NCBI GenBank assembly: GCA_964585785.1
Contig: CAZPFL010000232.1
Span: forward strand, 1 to 6,850
Direction of reading: 5' to 3'
DNA: 6,850 nt
From: WHUA01 sp964585785
GTDB taxonomy: Bacteria > Pseudomonadota > Alphaproteobacteria > UBA8366
Under the pieces are notes generated by a model. It searched no databases, had not been told where the DNA came from, and worked only from the letters and a program-made list of their open reading frames with translations. Numbering within the stretch: the stretch's first letter is position 1; the number at the start of each line of letters is the position of its first letter. Made by a program: the position numbers and the translations under genes. Shown piece by piece: positions 1 to 5,491 of this stretch.

Positions 1-517
1 CGAAGACCTGGAAGATCGCGTTATGCTCGGAATCGACCGGCAGCAGGGTCGCGCCCCGCATCTCGATCTCGCGCATCATCAGCGCGCCGGCGCAAACCAG
101 GCATTCCTTGTTGGCGAAGGCGACGATCGCGCCGCGCCGCACCGCCGCCATGGTCGAGCGCAGCCCCGCCGCGCCGACGATCGCAGCCATGACCCAGTCG
201 GACGGGCGCAGCGCGGCGTCGATGACGGCGTCCTGGCCGGCCGCGACCTCGATGTCCTCGCCCGCCAGCGCGTCCTTCAACGCCTGATAACGGCGCTCGT
301 CGGCAACCGCGACGTAGCGCGGGCGCAGCCGGCGCGCCTGCTCGGCCAGCAGCTCGACCCGGTTGTTCGCGGTCAACGCCTCGACTTGGTAGCGGCCGGG
401 GTTGCGGTCGATGAGATCGATCGTCTGACACCCGACCGACCCGGTCGAGCCCAGAATGGTCACGGTGCGCGGGCTCTCCAACGGCGTTGGCGCCTGCCGT
501 CCGCTGATCACTGCCAT
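1..517 (-). CDS. dxr: 1-deoxy-D-xylulose 5-phosphate reductoisomerase, N-terminal part (cut by window edge)
   Basis: Dxr converts 1-deoxy-D-xylulose 5-phosphate to 2-C-methyl-D-erythritol 4-phosphate with NADPH and a divalent metal. It is the committed step of the MEP isoprenoid pathway and acts in the cytosol. The first 172 codons are present; the remainder, more than half of a typical ~390-400 aa enzyme, lies beyond base 1. Visible motifs are the Rossmann NADPH loop GSTGSVG (residues 23-29), ANKE (135-138) and PVDSEHNAIFQ (160-170), which carries the metal-binding Asp162 and Glu164. The ATG at 517-515 has GGAG (530-527) nine bases upstream, inside the end of cdsA. The gene overlaps cdsA by 10 bases, so its translation is probably coupled to it. 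Dxr makes the precursor used, after further steps, by UppS in the same cluster. ANKE is followed by Cys139-Leu-Val-Cys142, where E. coli Dxr has Ser-Leu-Val-Thr. Identification is secure from the motifs. Confidence 0.96.
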   Translation of the reverse strand, partial: MAVISGRQAPTPLESPRTVTILGSTGSVGCQTIDLIDRNPGRYQVEALTANNRVELLAEQARRLRPRYVAVADERRYQALKDALAGEDIEVAAGQDAVIDAALRPSDWVMAAIVGAAGLRSTMAAVRRGAIVAFANKECLVCAGALMMREIEMRGATLLPVDSEHNAIFQVF

Positions 518-1344
518 GTTACCGGGCTCCCCCCTGCAAGTGCCGACATTAGCGCCGCCGCCGGCATGGCGGTCAAGTATCCGTCGAAACGGTCCAGGAA
601 TCCACCATGACCTGGGATCAGCCGGCTCGCGTCCTTGACGTGAAAGGTCCGCTTGAGCTTGGACTCGAGCAGGTCGCCGCCCTGCGAAATCACCGCCAGG
701 ACCGCGCTGCCCGCCGCCAGCGCCAGGGGGGCCGCGCCCGCGAACCGGGCGAAGACGGCGCCCGCCGCCGCGGCGCACAGCATGCCGCCGACCAGGCCGC
801 TCCAGGTCTTGTTGGGGCTGATATGGGGGGCCAGCTTGGGCCCTTTAAGGGTCCGGCCGGTGAAATAGGCGCCGACGTCGGTCGCCACCACCGCGGCGAC
901 GACCCAGATCGTCGCCGAAAGCCCGCCGACCGTCTCGTTGCGCAGCCAGCCGGCGCTCGCCAGCCCCAGCACCACATAAGGCAGGCCGGCGACCAGGACC
1001 ACGCGATGCGCGACCTGGCGCCGCAGCAGCAGCGCCACGAGCACGGCCCCGCCGATGGCGACGACCCAGAGCACGGCGGTAAAGCCATACGGCAGGAGCA
1101 GCAGCGGCGCCGCGACGGCGGCGGCCGGCATGACGGTCATGGCCTCGATGCAATCGGGACAGCAGAGCCGCGCCCATTCCCATCCCATGGCGCCGCCGAT
1201 CGCGGCCAGGAGCAGCGCGAACCACCAGGAACCGAGCCAGACGGCGCCGACCGCGACGGGCAGGATCACCGCCGCCGAAGCCACGCGCAGTCGAAGGCCG
1301 TTGCCCTCAGGAGGAGCTGACGGTTGCGCCATATCGCCGGTCAC
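508..1344 (-). CDS. cdsA: Phosphatidate cytidylyltransferase (CDP-diacylglycerol synthase)
   Basis: CdsA makes CDP-diacylglycerol from CTP and phosphatidic acid, the branch point for all bacterial phospholipids. It is a polytopic inner-membrane enzyme. The 278-residue protein is mostly hydrophobic, with roughly eight candidate membrane segments starting near residue 21. Near the C-terminus it carries the complete CDS family signature at residues 228-254 (S-x-LKR-x4-KD-x5-P-x-HGGFLDRFD). Upstream, DVGAYFTGRTLKG and ISPNKTWSG (about 156-182) are also typical. The start is uncertain. The GTG at 1344 has AGGAG ten bases upstream and was chosen for that. An ATG at 1332 (274 aa) is the alternative but has no ribosome binding site at a useful distance. 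A longer in-frame ATG at 1407 would overlap uppS by about 100 bases and add residues with no membrane character. The gene overlaps uppS by 38 bases (26 with the ATG start) and dxr by 10. Confidence 0.95.
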   Translation of the reverse strand: MTGDMAQPSAPPEGNGLRLRVASAAVILPVAVGAVWLGSWWFALLLAAIGGAMGWEWARLCCPDCIEAMTVMPAAAVAAPLLLLPYGFTAVLWVVAIGGAVLVALLLRRQVAHRVVLVAGLPYVVLGLASAGWLRNETVGGLSATIWVVAAVVATDVGAYFTGRTLKGPKLAPHISPNKTWSGLVGGMLCAAAAGAVFARFAGAAPLALAAGSAVLAVISQGGDLLESKLKRTFHVKDASRLIPGHGGFLDRFDGYLTAMPAAALMSALAGGSPVTWQ

Positions 1345-2047
1345 GACGGCGAAACTCCTCGACGGCCTCTGCGAGATTGCGTCCGTCGAAGTCCGGCCAT
1401 AGCACATCCTGGAATACGAATTCGGTATAGGCGAGCTGCCAGATGAGAAAGTTGCTGATCCGCTGCTCGCCGCTGGTGCGGATCAACAGGTCCGGATCGG
1501 GGATCCCGGCGGTCGTGAGATAGCGGCTGAACAGCGCCTCGTCGATCGCCCCGGGATCGATGCGGCCCGCGACCGCCTCGCGCGCGAGCATCTGCGCCGC
1601 ATGGGTAATGTCCTGCCGCCCGCCATAGCTGAGCGCCAGGACGGCGGTCAGGCCGGTGTTGTCCGCGGTGGTGTTCTCCGCCTGCTCGATCTGCTGCACG
1701 ATGTCGCGGGCGAGCCGGCTGCGGTCGCCAATGATGCGGATGCGGACGTTGTTCTTGTGCAGCTCGGCCGTCTCCGAGCGCAGATAGAGCCGCAGCAGGC
1801 CCATCAGGTCCTCGATCTCGCGCTCCGGCCGGCTCCAGTTTTCCGAGGAGAACCCGAACAGCGTCAGATAGGTAATGCCCAGCTCGGCCGCCGCGCGCAC
1901 GGTCCGGCGCACCGCCTCCGCGCCGTTGCGGTGCCCGACGGTCCGCGGCAGGTTGCGCTGCTTGGCCCAACGGCCGTTGCCGTCCATGATGATCGCGACA
2001 TGGACGGGCACGGACGCGGTTCCGGATGTGGAGACAAGCGGATCCAT
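1307..2047 (-). CDS. uppS: Undecaprenyl diphosphate synthase (cis-prenyltransferase)
   Basis: UppS adds isopentenyl diphosphate units in cis to farnesyl diphosphate. The product is the C55 carrier lipid precursor for peptidoglycan and other envelope polymers; the enzyme works in the cytosol at the membrane face. The 246-residue protein has the usual length. It shows the conserved regions in order: HVAIIMDGNGRWA with catalytic Asp22 (16-28), FSSENWSRP (66-74), LSYGGRQD (139-146) and DLLIRTSGEQRISNF (186-200), followed by Glu209 in AYTE, a metal-ligand position in the family. The ATG lies two bases after the frr TAG. The nearest AAGGAG (2070-2065) is 17 bases away, too far for normal use, so reinitiation after frr termination is the likely route. 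Its 3' end overlaps the start of cdsA. No residue expected for activity is missing. Confidence 0.97.
   Translation of the reverse strand: MDPLVSTSGTASVPVHVAIIMDGNGRWAKQRNLPRTVGHRNGAEAVRRTVRAAAELGITYLTLFGFSSENWSRPEREIEDLMGLLRLYLRSETAELHKNNVRIRIIGDRSRLARDIVQQIEQAENTTADNTGLTAVLALSYGGRQDITHAAQMLAREAVAGRIDPGAIDEALFSRYLTTAGIPDPDLLIRTSGEQRISNFLIWQLAYTEFVFQDVLWPDFDGRNLAEAVEEFRRRDRRYGATVSSS
1355..1359 (-). promoter_or_regulatory. Ribosome binding site favouring the GTG start of cdsA
   Basis: The minus strand reads AGGAG here, ten bases before GTG at 1344-1342 and 22 bases before the alternative ATG at 1332-1330. It lies inside the uppS coding sequence, where the same bases are part of Glu-Glu-Phe codons, so the match could be coincidental. 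Confidence 0.45.
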
Positions 2048-2049
2048 TC

Positions 2050-2607
2050 CTAGACCTGCATGATCTCCTTTTCCTTGGCGGCATACACCTTGTCGATCTC
2101 GGTGATGTGCTTGTCGGTCATCTTCTGAATCTCGTCCGCGATGTCGCGGTGCTCATCCTTCGAGATATCGCCGTCCTTTTCCAACTTCTTGAGATGGTCC
2201 ATGCCGTCGCGCCGGACGTTGCGCACCGCGACCTTCGCCTGCTCGGCGTAGCGCGCGGCGACCTTCTTCAGCTCGCCGCGGCGCTCCTCGCTGAGATTGG
2301 GGATCGGCACGCGGAGCGTGGTGCCTTCGGTCTGCGGGTTGAGGCCGAGATCGGATTCCCGGATCGCCTTCTCGACGGCCTTGACCAGCGTCTTGTCCCA
2401 GACCTGCACCGTCAGCAGCCGCGGCTCCGGCGCGTTGATCGTCCCGACCTGGTTCATCGGCATCTGGCTGCCATAGGCGTCAACCGTCAGCGGCTCGAGC
2501 AGGCTGACGGACGCGCGTCCCGTGCGCAAGCCGCCGAATTCGCGATGCAGCGCCTGTAATGCCCCGTCCATACGGCGCTCTAAGTCGTTAACGTCCGCTG
2601 TGGCCAT
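2050..2607 (-). CDS. frr: Ribosome recycling factor
   Basis: RRF acts with EF-G to split post-termination ribosomes and free the mRNA, and is essential in bacteria. The 185-residue protein is exactly the standard length. The N-terminal helix contains FGGLRTGRAS (24-33). The central beta domain includes the LTVQVWDK segment (about 65-72), then LRVPIPNLSEERR (98-110), followed by NVRRDGMDHLKKLEKDG (130-146) with the conserved Arg132 and the long charged C-terminal helix. The ATG at 2607 lies three bases after the pyrH TAA. AAGGA at 2621-2617, inside the end of pyrH, is spaced nine bases from the start. Spacing to uppS is two bases, so frr sits in the middle of a tightly packed run. Confidence 0.98.
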   Translation of the reverse strand: MATADVNDLERRMDGALQALHREFGGLRTGRASVSLLEPLTVDAYGSQMPMNQVGTINAPEPRLLTVQVWDKTLVKAVEKAIRESDLGLNPQTEGTTLRVPIPNLSEERRGELKKVAARYAEQAKVAVRNVRRDGMDHLKKLEKDGDISKDEHRDIADEIQKMTDKHITEIDKVYAAKEKEIMQV

Positions 2608-2610
2608 GAC

Positions 2611-3369
2611 TTACGATCCTTCGGCGATAATCGTGAATTTCCCTTTGCGTTGTATCACATTTGCGAAAGCGCCAGAATCGAGAATCGAGAAGACGATGAT
2701 GGGAATGTCGTTTTCACGGGCGAGTGAGATCGCCGCCGCATCCATCACTTTAAGATCCTTCGACAGGACTTCGAGATAATTGAGCTTCTCGTAACGCTGT
2801 GCGTTCGGATCCTTGAAGGGATCGGCGGTGTAGACGCCGTCCACCTTGGTCGCCTTGAACAGCGCGTCGCAGCCCATCTCGGACGCGCGCAGCGCGGCTG
2901 CCGTGTCGGTCGTGAAGAAGGGATTGCCGGTGCCGGCCGCGAAGATGACGATGCGCCCCTTCTCCATGTGACGCACCGCGCGCCGCCGGATATAGGGCTC
3001 GCAGATCGACTGCATGGGAATGGCCGACAGCACCCGCGTCGCCGTGCCGGCGCGCTCGAGCGCGCTCTGCATCGCCAGCGCGTTCATCACGGTCGCCAGC
3101 ATGCCCATATAGTCGGCGGTGGCGCGCTCCATGCCGCTCGCCGCGCCGGACATGCCGCGGAAGATGTTGCCGCCGCCGATGACGAGGCAGATCTCGACAC
3201 CGAGCTCGCTGACCGCCTTGACCTCGGTGGCGATGCGCTCGACCGTCACGGGGTCGAGGCCGTACTCGCGGTCGCCCATCAGGGCTTCGCCGGATAATTT
3301 CAGCAAGACCCGGCGGTAAACCGGCGTGGCGCTTTCTTCCATCTTGGCTACCGTCGTGCCAGTTGCCAT
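2611..3369 (-). CDS. pyrH: Uridylate kinase (UMP kinase)
   Basis: PyrH phosphorylates UMP to UDP with ATP, the step feeding UTP and CTP synthesis. The bacterial enzyme is hexameric and belongs to the amino-acid kinase fold, unlike eukaryotic UMP kinases. Visible motifs are LLKLSGEAL (22-30), IGGGNIFRG (64-72), ADYMGMLATVMNA (85-97), AGTGNPFFTTDTAA (145-158) and KATKVDGVYTADP (172-184). At 252 residues it is slightly longer than the ~240 of E. coli because of a poorly conserved N-terminus before the first strand. The ATG at 3369 has a purine run (GGGGGA) about six bases upstream in the 16-base gap after tsf and was kept. Met10 is a possible alternative start but has no clear ribosome binding site. 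CTP made downstream of this step is the substrate of CdsA in the same cluster. Confidence 0.97.
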   Translation of the reverse strand: MATGTTVAKMEESATPVYRRVLLKLSGEALMGDREYGLDPVTVERIATEVKAVSELGVEICLVIGGGNIFRGMSGAASGMERATADYMGMLATVMNALAMQSALERAGTATRVLSAIPMQSICEPYIRRRAVRHMEKGRIVIFAAGTGNPFFTTDTAAALRASEMGCDALFKATKVDGVYTADPFKDPNAQRYEKLNYLEVLSKDLKVMDAAAISLARENDIPIIVFSILDSGAFANVIQRKGKFTIIAEGS

Positions 3370-3385
3370 CGCCGGTCCCCCGATC

Positions 3386-4309
3386 TTATTGGGTCAATGA
3401 TGCGACTTCGGCCGCGAAATCAGCCGATTCCTTCTCGATGCCCTCGCCCAGCTGGAAACGGACGAAGCCCGCGATCTCGACCGGGACGCCCAGCTCCTTG
3501 GCGGCCTTCTCGACGACCTTGGCGATCCGGCTCTCGTTGTCGATGACGAAGGTCTGCTCGAGCAGCACGACCTCCTGATAGAACTTGCGCAGCCGGCCCT
3601 CGACCATCTTGGCGATGATCTCGGCGGGCTTGCCGGAGCCGGCGGCCTGATCGGTCAGGATCGCCCGCTCCCGATCGAGCGCTTCCGGATCGACCTCTTT
3701 GGTCGACAGCCATTCCGGCCGCGCCGCCGCGATATGCATGGCGAGCTGCCGGCCGAGCTCCATCAGCTTGTCCTCGGGCGCGCTCGACTCAAGCCCGACC
3801 AGCACGCCGATCTTGCCCAGTCCCGGCTTCAGCGCGTTGTGCACGTAGGACGCGACAACACCCGGCGACACGGACAGATACGCCGCCCGGCGCAGGTTCA
3901 TGTTCTCGCCGATCGTCGCGATGTTGTGGGTCAGCTCCTCGGCGACGCTGCGCCCGCTGCCCGGGAAATCGGAGCCGTTGATGACGTCGAGATCGCCCTG
4001 TGCCGTGCAGGCGATCGCCGCGACCTCGATGGCGAAGTTCTGGAAGGTCTCGTTGCGCGAGACGAAGTCGGTTTCGGCGTTGACCTCGACGACCGCGCCT
4101 TCCGAGCCGTTGGCGTACACCGCCACCAGGCCCTCGGATGCGACGCGTCCCGATTTCTTCGCCGCGGCGGCGAGGCCGTTCTTGCGCAGCCAGTCGACCG
4201 CCTCATCCATGCTGCCGTCGGTCTCGGACAGCGCCTTCTTGCAATCCATCATTCCGGCGCCGGTCTTGTCGCGCAATTCCTTGACCAGCGCCGCGGTAAT
4301 CTGAGCCAT
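3386..4309 (-). CDS. tsf: Elongation factor Ts
   Basis: EF-Ts is the guanine-nucleotide exchange factor that recharges EF-Tu with GTP during translation. The 307-residue product carries both family signatures: LRDKTGAGMMDCKKAL (12-27) in the N-terminal UBA-like domain that contacts EF-Tu, and EVNAETDFVS (75-84) containing the TDFV stretch that enters the EF-Tu nucleotide site. A two-part core domain follows to the C-terminus (LGEGIEKESADFAAEVASL). Length is normal for proteobacteria (~280-310). The ATG at 4309 is preceded by GAGAGG spaced eight bases away. It lies 61 bases after the hairpin-containing part of the rpsB stop region begins to fold back, within a 66-base spacer, the usual rpsB-tsf pairing. 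pyrH follows after 16 bases. Confidence 0.98.
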   Translation of the reverse strand: MAQITAALVKELRDKTGAGMMDCKKALSETDGSMDEAVDWLRKNGLAAAAKKSGRVASEGLVAVYANGSEGAVVEVNAETDFVSRNETFQNFAIEVAAIACTAQGDLDVINGSDFPGSGRSVAEELTHNIATIGENMNLRRAAYLSVSPGVVASYVHNALKPGLGKIGVLVGLESSAPEDKLMELGRQLAMHIAAARPEWLSTKEVDPEALDRERAILTDQAAGSGKPAEIIAKMVEGRLRKFYQEVVLLEQTFVIDNESRIAKVVEKAAKELGVPVEIAGFVRFQLGEGIEKESADFAAEVASLTQ

Positions 4310-4334
4310 TGATCGAACCTCTCAGTCGGTTGAA

Positions 4335-4375
4335 GCGGAGCGCCCCCCTCGGGCTGCCGGGCCGTCCCGATCCGC
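4335..4375 (-). other. Imperfect hairpin between rpsB and tsf
   Basis: In the transcript, right after the rpsB TGA, GCGGA (4375-4371) can pair with TCCGC (4339-4335). The adjacent TCGGG (4370-4366) can pair with CCCGA (4353-4349). This leaves a 12-base loop and a nine-base bulge of mostly G. No U-run follows, so it is not a standard intrinsic terminator. It could tune the S2:EF-Ts ratio or protect a 3' end. High G+C makes chance pairing easy, so confidence is low. Confidence 0.3.
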
Positions 4376-5248
4376 TCAGGCGGTCTGCGTCTCGGTGGCC
4401 GCCGCTTCTGTCGCTTCCGGCGCGGCTGCCGCTTCGGCCGTGGGCGTCGCTTCGGCAGCTGGCGTCGCTTCGGCCGCGGGCGCCGCCTCGACGGCGACCG
4501 GCTCCGCAGGCAGATTGACGCCTTCCGTTTTCTCCTTGGCCTCGCCGCCCGAGCCGATGAACTCCTTCTGCAGGCCCTCGAGCACCGCGCCCGAAATCAT
4601 ATCGCAGTACAGGTGGATCGCCCGCTGCGCGTCGTCGTTGCCCGGCACCGGAAAGGTGATCCCTTCCGGATCGCAGTTGCTGTCGATCACCGCGATGACG
4701 GGAATGTTCAGCTTGGTCGCCTCGTGGATCGCGATCGCTTCCTTGTTGGTGTCGATCACGAACAGGACATCCGGCAGGCCGGCCATTTCCTTGATGCCGC
4801 CGAGCGACCGGTCGAGCTTCTCGCGCTCGCGCTCCAGACCGAGCAGCTCCTTTTTGGTCAGGCCGACGGTCTCCTCGGAGAGCCGCGCCTCCAGCTCCTT
4901 CAGGCGCTTGATCGAATTCGAAATGGTCTTCCAGTTGGTCAGCATGCCGCCGAGCCAGCGGTGATTGACGTAATACTGGCCGCAGCGCTTCGCGGACTCG
5001 GCGATCACCTCCCCCGCCTGGCGCTTGGTGCCGACGAACAGCACCCGGCCGCCGCCGGCGACGACGTCGCGCACCGCTTCCAGCGCGCGGTGCAGCATCG
5101 GCACCGTCTGTTCGAGATCGATGATATGCACGCCGTTGCGCTCGCCGAAGATGAAAGGACGCATCTTCGGGTTCCAGCGCCGCGTGGTGTGACCGAAATG
5201 GACGCCGGCTTCGAGAAGCTGGCGCATCGTGAAGGTTGGCATAACCAT
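4376..5248 (-). CDS. rpsB: 30S ribosomal protein S2 with extended Ala/Pro/Glu-rich C-terminus
   Basis: S2 binds late in 30S assembly and helps hold S1 on the ribosome. The body is typical: TMRQLLEAGVHFGHTTRRWNPKM (residues 7-29), NHRWLGGMLTNWKT (95-108) and PDVLFVIDTNKEAIAIHEA (159-177), followed by NIPVIAVIDSNCDPEGI. The core ends near residue 240, as in E. coli (241 aa). This protein continues to 290 with a low-complexity tail rich in Ala, Glu, Pro and Thr, partly encoded by 18-bp repeats. The ATG at 5248 was chosen because AAAGG lies eight bases upstream and the family N-terminus begins here. A second ATG two codons later (5242) is possible. An in-frame ATG at 5314 would add 22 non-conserved residues and swallow the leader. 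It is the first gene of the cluster after the likely promoter. S2 is known to repress rpsB-tsf in E. coli; whether it does here is inference. Confidence 0.97.
   Translation of the reverse strand: MVMPTFTMRQLLEAGVHFGHTTRRWNPKMRPFIFGERNGVHIIDLEQTVPMLHRALEAVRDVVAGGGRVLFVGTKRQAGEVIAESAKRCGQYYVNHRWLGGMLTNWKTISNSIKRLKELEARLSEETVGLTKKELLGLEREREKLDRSLGGIKEMAGLPDVLFVIDTNKEAIAIHEATKLNIPVIAVIDSNCDPEGITFPVPGNDDAQRAIHLYCDMISGAVLEGLQKEFIGSGGEAKEKTEGVNLPAEPVAVEAAPAAEATPAAEATPTAEAAAAPEATEAAATETQTA
4422..4493 (-). repeat. Four 18-bp tandem repeat units in the rpsB 3' end
   Basis: Units lie at 4422-4439, 4440-4457, 4458-4475 and 4476-4493. On the plus strand the middle two read gtgggcgtcgcttcggca and gctggcgtcgcttcggcc; the outer two are diverged copies. 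Each encodes a six-residue module close to AEATPA in the S2 tail. The length is a multiple of three, so unit gain or loss would keep the frame. Confidence 0.8.
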
Positions 5249-5256
5249 GGATTGGA

Positions 5257-5265
5257 CCTTTCTCC
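5257..5265 (-). promoter_or_regulatory. Ribosome binding site that fixes the rpsB start
   Basis: The minus strand reads GGAGAAAGG here. AAAGG (5261-5257) is eight bases from the ATG at 5248 and 14 from the next ATG at 5242. GGAG (5265-5262) lies farther out and falls inside the 3' arm of the leader inverted repeat. Confidence 0.75.
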
Positions 5266-5307
5266 GGTTGATCCGCCGCAGGCCATACCGGGTTTCCGGC
5301 ACCGGAG
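5262..5307 (-). promoter_or_regulatory. Leader inverted repeat covering the rpsB ribosome binding region
   Basis: In the transcript CTCCGGT (5307-5301) is perfectly complementary to ACCGGAG (5268-5262) across a 32-base loop. The 3' arm includes the GGAG just before the AAAGG ribosome binding core. Within the loop, CCGG-AAAC-CCGG can form its own small hairpin. This is a plausible site for S2 feedback or another translational control, but only complementarity is seen. I cannot match it to a named RNA family from memory. Confidence 0.4.
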
Positions 5308-5365
5308 CGAACACCGCCGAAAAACGGCAGCCTCCGCACGCCCGCGTGTGGGTTTAAGTTGGCGG

Positions 5366-5375
5366 GGGTATACCC
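5366..5375. promoter_or_regulatory. Perfect 10-bp palindrome over the -10 box
   Basis: GGGTATACCC reads the same on both strands and contains the candidate -10 hexamer. Flanking GC on each side gives a near-palindrome over 5362-5377, broken by two extra G's. It could be an operator, or simply the effect of a -10 box set in G/C tracts. Confidence 0.3.
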
Positions 5376-5395
5376 GCAAGCCGCTGTCCTGGCAA
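5367..5395 (-). promoter_or_regulatory. Candidate sigma70-type promoter for the rpsB cluster
   Basis: The minus strand has TTGCCA (5395-5390) and TATACC (5372-5367) separated by exactly 17 bases, which places the start of transcription near 5360 and gives a leader of about 110 bases. A second, weaker pair overlaps it: TTGCGG (5379-5374), 17 bases, TAAACC (5356-5351). This is the best promoter match in the gap between dnaE and rpsB. It fits the expectation that ribosomal protein genes have their own strong start. Confidence 0.55.
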
Positions 5396-5440
5396 GGCCG
5401 AAGACCCTTGGATTACGGCGTTTTGCGTCTGTTTACGGGT

Positions 5441-5475
5441 ATTTCCCGGAAATGCGCAATTCTCACGTGTGGGAA
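5441..5475. other. Two short palindromes upstream of the rpsB promoter
   Basis: ATTTCCCGGAAAT (5441-5453) is an inverted repeat with six-base arms around one base. TTCTCACGTGTGGGAA (5460-5475) has seven-base arms with one mismatch around two bases. Both loops are too short for stable RNA hairpins, so if they matter they would be protein-binding sites. The remainder of the dnaE-rpsB gap (5476-5491 and 5396-5440) shows nothing recognisable, and there is no clear terminator after dnaE. Confidence 0.25.
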
Positions 5476-5491
5476 CGCGATCGGGCCCGCC

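Noticed and set aside
607..1320. Long open frame on the plus strand opposite cdsA (about 237 codons)
   Set aside because: It is Arg/Gly/Asp-rich, low in structure, and entirely opposite a well-supported cdsA. Such antisense frames are expected in high-G+C coding DNA. The same applies to the plus-strand frames at 23-610, 2026-2559, 3734-4312 and 4395-4964.
5005..5286. Possible upstream ORF starting at the leader ATG (5286) that runs into rpsB in another frame
   Set aside because: There is no ribosome binding site before this ATG, and the product has shadow-like Ser/Arg/Cys composition. There is no support beyond the presence of an ATG.
5249..5314. N-terminal extension of S2 from an ATG at 5314
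   Set aside because: The 22 extra residues are not S2-like, while a good ribosome binding site sits just before the ATG at 5248. The stretch is better read as the untranslated leader.
4203..5339. Long minus-strand open frame (378 codons) over rpsB in another phase
   Set aside because: Composition is almost only Arg, Gly, Ala, Asp and Ser, with no recognisable motif. The overlapping rpsB frame has the full S2 signatures. It is a codon-bias shadow.
5476..5491. Intrinsic terminator after dnaE
   Set aside because: The G/C-rich GGCGGGCCCG after the TAG only forms a trivial self-complementary core without a loop or U-run.
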